Assembly (NCBI GenBank): GCA_964019695.1
Contig: OZ026516.1
Location: 78,881,018 to 78,945,017, forward strand
Reading direction: 5' to 3'
Source: Loripinus fragilis
Taxonomy: Eukaryota; Mollusca; Bivalvia; Lucinida; Lucinidae
DNA length: 64,000 nucleotides
Shown here: positions 41,801 through 46,029 of the stretch, piece after piece
Layout of the letters: each line of letters starts with the position of its first letter
Position numbering within the stretch: the first letter of the stretch is position 1
Made by a program: the position numbers and the translations under genes
The notes under the pieces: generated by a model
Seen by the model: the letters and a program-made list of their open reading frames with translations, nothing else
Told to the model about the DNA's origin: nothing
Database searches by the model: none

Positions 41801-44684
41801 CGTAAAGAATCATATCAAACAAATCAAACAAATCAGACTGTCTGTTGATTATGAGCTCAAAATTTCAATGGGTTATGAGCTCAGACTGACTGTGGGTTGT
41901 GAGCTCAGGCTGTCTGTGGGCTATGAGCTCAGGCTGTCTGTGTTTCAGGAGCTCAGGCTGTCTGTGGGTAATGAGTTCAGACTGTCTGTTGATTATGAGC
42001 TAAGACTGTCTGTTAATTATGAGCTCAGACTGTCTGTTGACTATGAGCTCAGTCTGTCTGTGGGTTATGAGCTCAAACTGTCTGTTGATTATGAGCTCAG
42101 GCTGTCTGTGGGTTATGAGCTCAGACTGTCTGTTGATTATGAGCTCAGGCTGTCTGTGGGTTATGTGCTCAGACTGTCTGTGGGTTATGAGCCCAGACTG
42201 TCTGTTGATTATGAGCTCAGGCTGTCTGTGGGTTATGTGCTCAGACAGTCTTTAGATTATGAGCTCAGACTGTCTGTGGGTTATGAGCTCAGGCGGTCTG
42301 TTGATTATGGGCTCAGGTTGTCTATGGATTATGAGCTCATACTGTCTGTGGGTTGTGAGCTCATACTGTCTAAGGGGTACAATCTAAGACTGTCCATGGG
42401 GTTTAAGCTAAGGCTGTCTGTAGGTTATAAGCTAAGGCTGTCTGTGGGTTATGAACTCATACTGTCTGTGGGTAATGAGCTCAGGCTGTCTGTGGGTTAT
42501 GAGCTCAGGCTGTCTGTGGGTGATGAGCTCAGGCTGTATGTGGGTTATGAGCCCAGGCCCTCAGTGGTTTATGAGCTCAGACTGTCTGTGGGTTATGAGC
42601 TCAGGCTGTCTGTTTTGATTATGAGCTCAGACTGTTTGTGGGTTATGAGCTCAGACTGCCTGTGGGTTATGAGCTTAGGCTGTCTGTGGGTTATGAACTC
42701 ATACTGTCTGTGGGTAATGAGCTCAGAATGCCTGTGGGTTATGAGCTCAGGCTGTCTGTGGGTTATGAGTTCAGACTGTCTGTTGATTATGCGCTTAGCA
42801 TGTTTGTGCATTATGAGCTCAGACTGTTTGCTGATTATGATCTCAGGCTGTCTGTGGGTTATGAGTTCAGTCTGTCTGTTGATAATGAGCTCAGGCTGTC
42901 TGTGGGTTATGTGCTCAGACTGTCTGTGTGTTATCAGCTCAGACAGTCTGTGCGGTATAAGCTAAGACTGTCCATGGGGTTTAAGCTCAGGCTGTTTTTT
43001 GGTTGTTAGCTCAGGTTGTCTGTGGGTTATGAGCTCAGACTGTCTGTGGGTTGTGAGTTCAGACTGTCTGTTGATTATAAGCTCAGGTTGTCTGTGGGTT
43101 ATGAGCTCAGACTGTCTGTGGGTTATGAGCTCATACAGTCTGCGGTATAGGCTAAGAAAGTCTGTGGGGTATAACCTAAGACTGTCTGTGGAGTGTAATC
43201 TAAGACTGTATGTGGGGTATAAACTAAGACTGTCTGTGGAGTGTAATCTATGACTGTATGTGGGGTATAACCTAAGACTGTCTGTGGAATATAAGCTAAG
43301 AAAATCTGTTGATTATGAACTCAGACTGTCTGTAGGTTATGAGATTAGACTGGGTGTGGGTTATGAGCTCAGACTGTGTATGAATTTTGAGCTCAGACTT
43401 AAAGGCCCTGACTGTTTGTCTGCAATGAGCTTTGACTGACTGTGTGCTATTGGTTCCCATGGTCTGTGTGTATTGAGCTGACATGCCCTCTTACAAGCTC
43501 TGACTGTAAGTGGTGTTTGAGCCCTGACTTAGAGTGGGCTATGAGCCTTCAACGACTGTGGTTTATGAGCTCTGACTGTATGTGGTTTGCAAGCCCTGGC
43601 TGAGAGTGGGTTATGAGCTTGCACTGTCTGTGGTTTGTAAGCTATGACTGTATGTGGGTTATAGGCCCTGACTGAGAGTGAGTAGTGAGCTTGCATTGTC
43701 TTTGATTTATGAACTCTTACTGTATGTGGTTTGCGAGCCCTAAGAGTGGGCTATAAGCTTGTTCTGTGTGTGGTTTATGAGCTCTGACTGTATGTAGGTT
43801 GTAAGCCCTGACTGAGAGTGGGTTATGAGCTTGCATTGTCTGTGGTTTATGAGCTCTGACTGTATGTGGTTTGCAAGCCATGAATGAGAGTGGGTTATGA
43901 GCTTGCACTGTCTGTGGTTTATGAGCTCTGATTGTATGCTGGTTATCTGAAAGCTTGCACTGTCTGTGGTTTATTTGGGTAATGGGCTCTGAGTTTGAGT
44001 GGGTTATGAGCTTGCACTACCTGTGAATTATGAGCTCTGATTGTATGTGGGTTATGAGTCAGGACTGTGACATGGTTTTGAGCTCTGACTGTATGTTGAT
44101 AAAACACTCTCTCACAGGATTAGATAAACAAAAATTTTGAGCGTAAAATTCTAAATATTTTCTTACCCATCAGTTTTGACATATGTTTTGGGTCTGTCTG
44201 TGGGTTATGAGCCTTGTCTGTGTAAGGGTTATGACCCCTGACTGTCCATGAACTTTGAGCTTACTTTGTGGGTTATGAATTTGCACTGCCTGTTTATTAT
44301 GAGCTCTGACTGTCTTTGAATTGTAAGTTTGAAAAGAATAAGCAATTTACCCAATTTAGCATAAATATAGAAAAATATCCCTCCCAAGCCCCCCCCCCCT
44401 CCCACACACTTTTCAAATCTGGAGGCCTACATGCAACTTTGGCATGATCTTCTCATTTGATAACCAATTTTTTAATATAATACCCTACCAAACATTGCTC
44501 TGAGCCAGCCAAGCAAGCTTGGATTTGTTGGTCTACACATCAGCCTGTAGAAAGAATCACAGCTAGACAGATCTGTTCCCTTGAAACCAAAGCATCTCTC
44601 AAATTGACCAATCTGAGGTTGAAGTTGGCTAGTTTGTTCTCTGGAGCTAGCTATAGTGTTATCAGGAGTCTTTGTCTGGCCCAT
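1446..44684 (-). CDS. GGCX: Vitamin K-dependent gamma-glutamyl carboxylase gene (11 coding exons seen, 3' end missing)
   Basis: Family role: an integral ER-membrane enzyme that converts Glu to Gla in propeptide-bearing secreted proteins using reduced vitamin K, O2 and CO2. Coding exons run 44684-44489, 35464-35309, 30164-29999, 27881-27803, 26178-26072, 21141-20978, 16675-16497, 7952-7815, 6103-5972, 2552-2401 and 1624-1446. All introns are GT-AG and the phases agree, giving 549 codons against roughly 760 residues in vertebrate GGCX. Seen: the [14 protein letters not shown] N-terminus, the membrane block with [13 protein letters not shown], the lysine pair in [10 protein letters not shown] (K210/K211; the catalytic base in human is K218 of this pair), the glutamate-binding block [18 protein letters not shown], and Cys92 and Cys460 at the positions of the human Cys99-Cys450 disulfide. 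The C-terminal exons after ADFPG were not found. Identity comes from remembered family sequence, not a search, but is very secure. Confidence 0.96.
2401..2552 (-). CDS. GGCX: GGCX exon 10
   Basis: Encodes [40 protein letters not shown] and [11 protein letters not shown], matching vertebrate RRWKDHADMLKQYATC and FDIWVSINDRFQQR. Cys460 corresponds to the human Cys450 disulfide partner. Lies in the lumenal domain. Phase 0 in, phase 2 out; donor GTAGGG. Confidence 0.95.
2751..2799. repeat. (GA)n microsatellite
   Basis: About 24 uninterrupted GA units in intron 9, which produce a spurious serine-leucine reading on the minus strand. Confidence 0.97.
3317..3567. mobile_element. MITE, AACCCTTAAAGCGCC family, copy 1
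   Basis: Terminal inverted repeats CCCTTAAAGCG...GCRCATTAAGGG around a near-palindrome with GACCCAGATCAGACTGCTCC. Other copies at 3810-4001, 17205-17423 and 25765-26008, in both orientations, so boundaries are supported by comparison. Confidence 0.75.
3700..3808 (-). repeat. Decayed copy of GGCX exon 9 end plus donor
   Basis: Similar to the 3' part of exon 9 (TTAACATATGTGATC..., CTGTAATTGCCAATTA) followed by CTGATATAGCAA-TACTTAC, the complement of the exon 9 donor. Interrupted by small indels and not open. Confidence 0.65.
3810..4001. mobile_element. MITE, AACCCTTAAAGCGCC family, copy 2
   Basis: Shorter copy in opposite orientation to copy 1, missing part of the central palindrome. Abuts a decayed exon 9 copy on its left. 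Confidence 0.7.
4083..4400 (-). repeat. Three decayed tandem copies of GGCX exon 9 end plus donor
   Basis: Copies of the exon 9 segment anchored at 4126, 4229 and 4351, spaced about 103 and 122 bp. The middle copy keeps TTTGTTAACATAT, TGATCTT, GCTGTACTTGCCAAT and the donor-side TTGATATAGCAACATTAC. Stops (for example TGA in the first) mean none is a usable exon as read. Confidence 0.7.
4410..5900. other. Intron 9 sequence with no recognised gene
   Basis: AT-rich intron sequence. No open frame of note, and no family member seen elsewhere in the window. Confidence 0.6.
5905..5971 (-). repeat. Partial exon 9 duplicate directly beyond the exon 9 donor
   Basis: ACATATAGGATCTTGATATG and CTATAATAAGAATCAATTG repeat the exon 9 bases at 6012-6050 with a 102-bp offset, so the first duplicated unit starts inside the intron immediately after the donor. 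Confidence 0.75.
5972..6103 (-). CDS. GGCX: GGCX exon 9 (glutamate-binding block)
   Basis: Encodes [19 protein letters not shown], then [20 protein letters not shown] and YLNPS. The first 19 residues match the vertebrate protein almost exactly; this block contacts the Glu substrate in GGCX. It replaces an earlier reading with a donor inside ATGGTACAT: the longer exon keeps [12 protein letters not shown], which matches HVKITYRDGRTG. Donor GTAAGT at 5971. The 3' part and donor are repeated in the next intron. 132 bp. Confidence 0.95.
6173..6412. mobile_element. MITE, TGGGCCTCGACGCGAGAAAAC family, copy 1
   Basis: Inverted ends (GGGCCTCAACGAGAGAAAA and GTCGTGACGAGGC) with internal GCGCAGACCAGCCTGCGCA. 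Copies at 29728-29966 and 35780-36020. Confidence 0.7.
6825..7640 (+). repeat. Helitron-like repeat with about 180-bp internal units
   Basis: Repeats of the unit containing GGGGCATAATTTGAACAAA, CAAATATCAAGGCTCTAGG, TATAAGCCTATGTAAAACAT, ending in a GACAGACAGACCGACAGACA tract. The same units occur at 28965-29340 and 57000-57860. No coding capacity. Confidence 0.6.
7815..7952 (-). CDS. GGCX: GGCX exon 8
   Basis: Encodes [40 protein letters not shown] and SHGITK. The second half is a membrane helix followed by LPYSHGITK, matching vertebrate LFLPYSHFLTQ. Donor GTAAGT. 138 bp, phase 0 to phase 0. Confidence 0.92.
8200..8270. repeat. Long near-perfect palindrome
   Basis: Arms of about 30 bp around GCTATAGC: TCAATAAAATATCGC on one side and GCGATATTTTATTGA on the other, with GAAGTTT/AAACTTC outside. 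Likely the centre of a MITE whose ends I could not fix. Confidence 0.75.
8511..9801. mobile_element. Palindromic CCCTTTACTCC element, split by a pogo-like insertion
   Basis: AACCCTTTGCTCC begins at 8511 and the matching end AGTAAAGGGTTT finishes near 9801. The element is interrupted at 8690-9751 by an independent TA-flanked element, so the host copy is older. Confidence 0.8.
8690..9751. mobile_element. Pogo/Tigger-like inverted-repeat element, non-autonomous
   Basis: Starts CAGTAGACTCTCGTTAACTC and ends CAAGAGTAGACTG, flanked by TA on both sides (8688-8689 and 9752-9753). TA duplication and the CAGT terminus fit pogo/Tigger elements. A diverged copy lies at 16896-18154. No transposase recognised in 1062 bp. 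Confidence 0.8.
10143..10645 (-). repeat. Two copies of a dispersed repeat (AAGATCAGGAATC family)
   Basis: Two units (about 10145-10270 and 10437-10600) share AAGATCAGGAATCAATACAA, CCTGACCCAGGATACCAATG, GAGGTCAGCCCTTTCCCAGC. Others at 13527-13700 and 20535-20690. On the minus strand the units read [16 protein letters not shown] in at least two copies. Origin not recognised. Confidence 0.65.
11217..12554. mobile_element. Mariner-like inverted-repeat element, about 1.34 kb
   Basis: Left end TACGAGGGGCATTTGGAAAG and right end complementary to TACGAAGGTCATTTGGAAAG, about 32 bp of inverted repeat continuing into TTCTTAGCATGG, flanked by TA (11215-11216, 12555-12556). Length and ends fit mariner. 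No transposase motif was recognised in any frame, so it is either decayed or non-autonomous. Confidence 0.8.
12720..12932 (-). mobile_element. tRNA-derived SINE, copy 1
   Basis: On the minus strand: AGTGGTTCAGTGGTAGAGTA (A box), GGTTTGAGCCTC (B box), then a body ending TTGATGGGACGTAAAGAATC and an AAAC-rich tail. Other copies at 18570-18765, 23636-23775 and 41640-41836. Confidence 0.85.
13864..14590 (+). repeat. About 188-bp tandem repeat, four units
   Basis: Units anchored by CATGCATATGTTCAATGTGT at about 13935, 14122, 14311 and 14501, each followed by GCTGTGGTAGGAGTTGATCG and AAGGCACCATCTATGCATAT. No gene. Confidence 0.85.
15060..15770 (+). repeat. About 150-bp tandem repeat, five units
   Basis: Each unit has AGAGCTCTGGCAGCCCCTTT, then GGAGTGAAACCATTTGTGCA and GAATTTGGACCAGTG. 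Part of the same unit recurs at 22862-23110. The open frame across 15323-15706 is a by-product of the repeat. Confidence 0.8.
16248..16470. mobile_element. Palindromic CCCTTTACTCC element, intact copy
   Basis: AACCCTTTACTCC at the left and ATATAGGGTT at the right, with the central GGAGCATTTGCTC/GAGCAAATGCTCC palindrome. Located just beyond the exon 7 donor (16496). Confidence 0.8.
16497..16675 (-). CDS. GGCX: GGCX exon 7
   Basis: Encodes [40 protein letters not shown] and a hydrophilic linker ending [10 protein letters not shown]. It aligns with vertebrate [20 protein letters not shown] and the following variable cytosolic/lumenal linker, which is shorter and unrelated here, as expected for this region. 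The donor GTGATA is weaker than the others. Phase 1 in, phase 0 out, consistent with exon 8. Confidence 0.9.
16896..18154. mobile_element. Pogo/Tigger-like element, second copy with nested MITE
   Basis: Opposite orientation to 8690-9751: begins CAGTCTACTCTGG and ends GTTAACGAGAGTCAACTG, flanked by TA. It is interrupted at about 17205-17423 by a member of the AACCCTTAAAGCGCC family. No transposase seen. Confidence 0.75.
17205..17423. mobile_element. MITE, AACCCTTAAAGCGCC family, nested copy
   Basis: GTCGTCTGCTTTTCTC... through the GAGCAGTCTG palindrome to TTGGCGCTTTAAGGG. The left terminus is eroded. Confidence 0.7.
18330..19615 (+). repeat. Helitron-like fragments with a SINE inside
   Basis: Starts with the TCTCATAGCTGTCATTTTGTC unit related to 13864-14590, contains a minus-strand tRNA-SINE (18570-18765), and ends with AGCTCACCTAGGAGCC..GGCTAAGGTGAGCTAAAAA, a terminal hairpin. 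Confidence 0.55.
18570..18765 (-). mobile_element. tRNA-derived SINE, copy 2 (diverged)
   Basis: Minus strand reads the A box and B box less well than copy 1, but keeps the TGTAAAGAGTC body end and an AAAC tail (TTTGTTTGTTTG on the plus strand). Confidence 0.7.
19755..19905. repeat. MITE, CATCAGTTTTAACACATGTTTTG family
   Basis: Contains ACATGTGTTTTGGGTGCCCA, AAAGAACTGTCCCATTGAGG and a mirrored arm. Relatives at 28155-28300, 30830-31020 and a fragment at 44105-44200. Confidence 0.6.
19905..20120. mobile_element. MITE, GGAAATCCCATGC family
   Basis: Inverted ends CATGAGATTTCCAACAATGT and ACATTGTTGGAAATCTCATG enclose GATCAGCCTAGGCATATGCG. A second copy lies near 46030-46260. Confidence 0.75.
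20729..20962. mobile_element. MITE, CTACTGTCGTGCCAACC family, beside the exon 6 donor
   Basis: CTACTGTCGTGCCAACC at one end and GGCTGTTAGGTCAGTA at the other, with a TTAATCCTATCC/GGATAGGATTAA centre. Second copy at 30455-30688. Ends 14 bp from the GGCX exon 6 splice donor. Confidence 0.8.
20978..21141 (-). CDS. GGCX: GGCX exon 6
   Basis: Encodes [38 protein letters not shown] and [17 protein letters not shown]. VHxGGLxxDLxxGFLLFFD and FHxMNSQxFSIGMF are near-identical to family members and form one membrane pair. It is flanked closely by repeats: the 61-bp array ends just upstream, and a 230-bp inverted-repeat element begins 14 bp beyond the donor. 164 bp. Confidence 0.96.
21181..22862 (-). 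repeat. 61-bp minisatellite in GGCX intron 5, about 28 units
   Basis: Unit contains CATACCTAGCATGGTCCATA, CTTCAAGTGACATGGACAAT and ATAGTCATGTAAAGATTGTC. Variant units carry TATGAAAGTCAACTTCAAGT. On the gene strand each unit holds CTAG|GTATGAG, a good donor match. A block of variant units near 21640-21900 is repeated almost exactly near 22507-22770, giving two near-identical 70-residue frames: a higher-order duplication. Confidence 0.95.
22862..23110 (+). repeat. Fragment of the CTGGCAGCCC 150-bp repeat
   Basis: Two units matching 15060-15770 (GGCAGCCCTTTCATACAGTG, AGAGCTCTGGCAGCCATCAT). Directly adjoins the 61-bp array. Confidence 0.65.
23636..23775 (+). mobile_element. tRNA-derived SINE, copy 3 (truncated)
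   Basis: GCAGTGACTCAATGGCAGAG (A-box region), TTCTAGCCTCACTGG, then the CCTTGAGCA body. The 3' third is lost. Confidence 0.7.
23945..24535. repeat. Two and a half tandem copies of a palindromic 242-bp element
   Basis: GTCAAAAGTATTGCAGAATG with its reverse complement forms a perfect hairpin of about 27-bp arms at 24013-24073 and again at 24259-24315. A third hairpin near 24500-24535 has lost one arm. Between them lie GCTTAAGACAGGTTTTACTG and mirrored arms. Confidence 0.85.
24540..25760. other. Intron 5 stretch with no recognised gene
   Basis: Unremarkable AT-rich intron sequence. Short open frames show no family resemblance. Confidence 0.6.
25765..26008. mobile_element. MITE, AACCCTTAAAGCGCC family, best-preserved copy
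   Basis: Starts AACCCTTAAAGCGCCAAG and ends GATTGGCGCATTAAGGG. The central near-palindrome carries GGACCCAGAACAG and CAGTCTGATCTGGGT. Lies 60 bp beyond the exon 5 donor. Confidence 0.8.
26072..26178 (-). CDS. GGCX: GGCX exon 5 (catalytic lysine)
   Basis: Encodes [20 protein letters not shown] then [16 protein letters not shown]. The KKLDxDWV.GYSM block is the signature of the carboxylase active site. The second lysine corresponds to the catalytic base known from human GGCX (K218). The donor GTAAGT lies after base 26072. 107 bp, phase 0 in, phase 2 out. Confidence 0.95.
26950..27045 (+). repeat. 47-bp tandem duplication
   Basis: ACGCCACGCCAACACATGCG...GACCAACGTC occurs twice in a row with a few differences. 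Meaning unknown. Confidence 0.8.
27250..27375. repeat. Inverted repeat around GAGACCC
   Basis: TTTTTGTCTGTTCATAAGAT and the complementary ATTCTCATGAACAGACAAAA bracket mirrored AACACTTTGGGTCTC/GAGACCCGAAGTGTT arms. Small foldback element. Confidence 0.75.
27803..27881 (-). CDS. GGCX: GGCX exon 4
   Basis: A 79-bp exon after TTTCAACAG encoding [20 protein letters not shown] and AVFRFQ. It aligns with vertebrate [26 protein letters not shown]. Donor GTAGGA. Phase 2 in, phase 0 out. Too short to stand alone, but it fits both neighbours exactly. Confidence 0.94.
28155..28300. repeat. MITE fragment, CATCAGTTTTAACACATGTTTTG family
   Basis: Matches 30830-31020 over TTTTAACATGTTTTGGGTGC and TTGAGAAATAAGAAA. 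Ends eroded. Confidence 0.55.
28300..28505. repeat. Foldback repeat around ATGCTCAACTCAACTGAGCAT
   Basis: Mirrored motifs AACTTTTTTCATGCTCAACT and AATTGAGCATGAAAAAGTT lie about 150 bp apart, suggesting a small inverted-repeat element. Confidence 0.5.
28565..28962 (+). pseudogene. Non-LTR retrotransposon reverse transcriptase fragment
   Basis: One frame reads [20 protein letters not shown], then [20 protein letters not shown] and [19 protein letters not shown], which are RT motifs of LINE-type elements (the F.PGR.T.DAI, DLxKAFDxVPR and [11 protein letters not shown] blocks). Two in-frame stops fall near 28688 and 28703. The fragment ends before the catalytic Y-x-D-D motif, where a Helitron-like repeat begins. 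Dead copy in GGCX intron 3's upstream neighbourhood, opposite strand to the gene. Confidence 0.88.
28963..29342 (+). repeat. Helitron-like repeat (GGGGCATAATTTGAACAAA units)
   Basis: Two and a half units like those at 6825-7200 and 57000-57860, ending GACGGACATCCAATGATCAC then AATAGCTAAAAA. It truncates the RT fragment on its left. Confidence 0.65.
29728..29966. mobile_element. MITE, CGCGAGAAAACCTGTC family, copy 2
   Basis: TTTCGCGACAAAACCTGTC and GACAGGTTTTCTCGCGTCAA inverted ends, with GCGTATGCACAGGCTGGTCT inside. 31 bp from the exon 3 donor. Confidence 0.8.
29999..30164 (-). CDS. GGCX: GGCX exon 3 (membrane segments)
   Basis: Starts with [15 protein letters not shown] and continues through [39 protein letters not shown], which are two hydrophobic spans around the highly conserved LLDKTxWNNHSYL loop of the carboxylase family. 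Donor GTATAAGT is near-consensus and is followed about 30 bp on by an inverted-repeat element (29728-29966). Phase 1 in, phase 2 out. The frame stays open 48 bp past the donor, but the join to exon 4 restores the family motif YWSIDG. Confidence 0.95.
30455..30688. mobile_element. MITE, CTACTGTCGTGCCAACC family, copy 2
   Basis: About 90 percent like 20729-20962. Ends CTACTGTCGTGCC and GGCAGGACAGTAG are inverted. Confidence 0.85.
30830..31020. mobile_element. MITE, CATCAGTTTTAACACATGTTTTG family, best copy
   Basis: ACAGGTTTAGATAAACAAAA to GAAACTAAATTTT, with a central AAGTACCATCTC/GAGATGGTTCTTTT hairpin. Confidence 0.65.
31150..31510. repeat. Internally repetitive AAGGACTTTTCAAG stretch
   Basis: GGGTCCGTACAGGCAAGTTT opens and AAGTCTGTGCGAACCCTG closes it, an inverted pair (CAGGGTTCGCACAGAC against AGGGTCCGTACAGGC). 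Several AAGGACTTTTCAAGG copies lie inside. Probably a hAT-type MITE. Confidence 0.55.
31850..32481 (-). repeat. GGCX: 36-bp minisatellite derived from the GGCX exon 2 splice donor, distal block
   Basis: About 17 units containing TTACCTATACACATGATTAG and ATAGAGCCTAGCAGCC. On the gene strand each unit reads CTAATCATGTGTATAG|GTAAGG, identical to the real exon 2 end and donor at 35309. The 36-bp period is 12 codons, which explains a 193-codon open frame of [12 protein letters not shown] repeats. Separated from the proximal block by the element at 32482-35005. Confidence 0.95.
32482..35005. mobile_element. CAGGGCTCGAAAA inverted-repeat transposon, 2.5 kb
   Basis: Starts CAGGGCTCGAAAA and ends TTTTCGAGCCCTG. 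Flanked by GCCTA on both sides (32477-32481, 35006-35010). Removing the element and one GCCTA rebuilds a normal 36-bp minisatellite unit, so a 5-bp target duplication is well supported. CAGGG ends and ACTCGTCC subterminal repeats suggest a hAT-like element. No transposase recognised. Contains another repeat (32805-34210). Confidence 0.88.
32805..34210. repeat. Nested repeat with about 470-bp internal units
   Basis: Begins near GAGCAAAGCTCACATACCCC and ends GTACCGGGGGTATAAAG after an (ACAA)n/CAGACAAAC tract. Inside, AATCCTAAATCAAGTAGTTG, GAAGGCAAAATGAGGATTAG and GGCTCCAATAGGAGC recur three to four times. Resembles the Helitron-like repeats in having tandem units and a CAAACAAACAGAC end, but lacks the AGCTAA terminus. 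Confidence 0.6.
35006..35308 (-). repeat. GGCX: 36-bp minisatellite, proximal block, starting at the exon 2 donor
   Basis: About eight further units running straight out of exon 2. The first copy of the donor beyond the real one lies at 35272, exactly 36 bp on and in frame, adding 12 codons. Next unit carries TTGAATC in place of CTAATC, which gives an in-frame TGA. Confidence 0.95.
35309..35464 (-). CDS. GGCX: GGCX exon 2
   Basis: Begins after TTTTTTAG and encodes [16 protein letters not shown], then [19 protein letters not shown] and VVFLIMCIG. This matches the vertebrate block from FLMVLDIPQERG to PLPLDWMYLVY. It carries Cys92, which corresponds to the human Cys99 disulfide partner. 156 bp, phase 1 to phase 1. 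The donor GTAAGG at 35308 is the first of a tandem series: the last bases of this exon plus the donor are repeated every 36 bp into the intron. Confidence 0.95.
35525..35749. mobile_element. Palindromic CCCTTTACTCC element, copy 4
   Basis: AACCCTTTACTC to TGGAGTAAATGGTTAA with the GGAGCATTTGCTC centre, 60 bp upstream of the exon 2 acceptor. Confidence 0.8.
35780..36020. mobile_element. MITE, CGCGAGAAAACCTGTC family, copy 3
   Basis: GTCGCGAGAAAACCTGTCTT and AAGACAGGTTTTCTCGCGTC are perfect inverted ends. Central GCAGGCTGGTCTGCGCC. Confidence 0.85.
36151..36503. mobile_element. MITE, GGCCAGATTTTTTTA family, copy 1
   Basis: AGGCCAGATTTTTTTATAAG and AAAAAATTCTGGCC ends with mirrored TTGATTTAC/GTAAATCAAC arms. 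Copy 2 at 46603-47030. Confidence 0.8.
36852..41243. mobile_element. Large element with long terminal inverted repeats, about 3.9-4.4 kb
   Basis: Left end TAGGCCTTGAGCTGGCTATA followed by CCCCCCTGGGGGAATTTTGT. Right end near 40701 is its complement (GCCAACTCGAGGCCT), and a second, more diverged right end lies at about 41205-41243. Inverted similarity runs on for roughly 700 bp (36950-37620 against 40150-40640, AGAGTGGCAGCGTTAACG). 39440-39900 and 40705-41180 are direct copies, so the right arm is duplicated. No clear target duplication. Superfamily not recognised. Confidence 0.75.
37700..38870 (+). pseudogene. Decayed ORF inside the long-inverted-repeat element
   Basis: Short open pieces read [20 protein letters not shown] then IRATRKT (37715-37800) and, further on, [17 protein letters not shown] with [11 protein letters not shown] (38560-38660). 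These look like remnants of a real protein because the composition is coding-like and both resemble blocks I associate with uncharacterised repeat-encoded proteins of invertebrates. Frames are broken many times. Whether it was the element's transposase is unknown. Confidence 0.35.
41465..44330. repeat. 24-bp minisatellite in GGCX intron 1
   Basis: Unit ACTGTCTGTGGGTTATGAGC plus TCAG, roughly 110 units with growing divergence toward 44 kb (GAGTGGGTTATGAGCTTGCA variants). 24 bp is eight codons, so units keep open frames: the 365-codon frame at 41868-42965 reads ELRLSVGY repeats and is not evidence of a gene. Interrupted by a SINE (41640-41836) and a MITE fragment (44105-44200). Confidence 0.95.
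41640..41836 (+). mobile_element. tRNA-derived SINE, copy 4
   Basis: GTCTCAGTGGAAGAGTGCTT (A box), GGTTCGAGCCTCATC (good B box), body ending TTGATGGGACGTAAAGAATC and an AAATC tail. Best match to copy 1; inserted in the 24-bp array. Confidence 0.88.
44489..44684 (-). CDS. GGCX: GGCX exon 1 (start codon)
   Basis: Encodes the cytosolic N-terminus, [10 protein letters not shown]..., about 30 variable residues and then [11 protein letters not shown] and [19 protein letters not shown], which align with the LLGFEWTDLSS and LLNRPTDPASL blocks of vertebrate GGCX. The ATG at 44684 is chosen because an in-frame TAA lies four codons upstream of it (ending at 44694). The donor GTAGGG follows base 44489, phase 1. 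A pyrimidine tract and AG near 44732 could be the acceptor of a 5'-UTR intron, so the true promoter may lie further right. That last point is inference. Confidence 0.92.
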
Positions 44685-44689
44685 TGTCT

Positions 44690-45795
44690 CTGCAGGTTAC
44701 TTATGTTCTCCACATGCTCTGAGAAACCTGAAACAGTCCATGCTTGATAAGGCCAAATAAAACTAGAGCTCAGCCAGCAGCGCAATATACACTTGTTTGC
44801 TAAGACAGTGGGGGCATCACTTTTAAATTTAGAATGGATGAATATTCATTCTTGTGCCTGACACATCGTCCAGACTAAATTCTGAGTGAGTGCTGACATG
44901 TACAAAAATGTAAATTATACAAAAAAGCGTAAAAACTCAATCAAAGGGCCACAACTCAGAAACAGAAAGCAACCGTAATTGTACGCGGCACATGATCTTG
45001 ACCTGAAACACATTCCTATAAAGTTACTCAGTTATGGGGCCAACAAAAAATGGGAAAAAAAGAAAAAAATTAATCAAAGGGGCATAACTTGGAAACTAAA
45101 TACGAGGGACAATCATTCATGCAGGCGACACATCGCCATTACCTTATACACATTCCTATAAAATTTCATGAAGATATCCCAAACGAATACCGAGTTATGG
45201 GGTGTAAAAGAATGAAAAGTACACAAAAGAAGCACACAAAAAAACAATCAAAGGGCCCTAACTCTGAAATGAAAAAATGGCAAGTAATCAAAATTGTATG
45301 CGACACTTCGTCTTGACCTACTACACATTCCTATAAAGTTTCATGAAGACATATATAAAGAGTTATGATGCGTACAAGATTTTTTTACAATAATGAGTTA
45401 TGCCCCATAACTCAGAGAGAGTGAATAACCATTCTCTTATGTGACACATCGTCGTTCCTATGAAGTTGCATGAAGATATCCCAAATGGTTTCTGATTTAT
45501 GGGGTGTTCAAGGCTCTAGGCCTTCTGGTTTCAGACAAGAAGATTTTTAAAGTTTTCATCTTATAAAATCCATTTTTAGCTTGTGTGACCTAGATATAAA
45601 ATGGACCTGAACCATTTGAACACTTATTAAAGAGATCCTAATAAGGATGATTCCTGCCAAGTTTGGTCAAAATCCAACCAGTAGTTGAGGAGGAGATGTC
45701 ATTTAAGACAATTGTTAACGGATGACGATGGACGACAGATGAAGACCGATCACTAAAGCTCACCTTGTCACTACATGACAGGTGAGCTAATAAAA
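44690..45795 (+). repeat. GGCX 5' flank: Helitron-like repeat
   Basis: From about 44770 units with GGGCCACAACTCAGAAACAG, CATTCCTATAAAGTT and GTGACACATCG recur about every 120-140 bp. Ends AAAGCTCACCTTGTCACTAC, ATGACAGGTGAGCTAA, the shared terminal hairpin. No TATA box or other promoter element could be supported. Confidence 0.65.
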
Positions 45796-46029
45796 GGTGG
45801 AGCCCTCATAGTATATAGCAGAACCTCAGCTTAAATCTGATCTGACAGATTTTTGTGACCTATAGATCTAGAACCCTTGTCAGTTTTCTTACACTCGGTT
45901 TGAACATTTTTTTATATCTTTAAATCGTTGGATCTTCGTTGTTTCAAGACACATAATACGCTTCCATAGGCCTAAAATCACTCAAAAATCATAACTTCAA
46001 GCCTGTGCCATATCAAAGTATATGAGCCG

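Noticed and set aside
41868..42965. 365-codon open frame as a repeat protein gene
   Set aside because: It is an in-phase by-product of a 24-bp satellite; open frames occur on both strands and in other frames of the same array, and no start, stop or splice context supports a gene.
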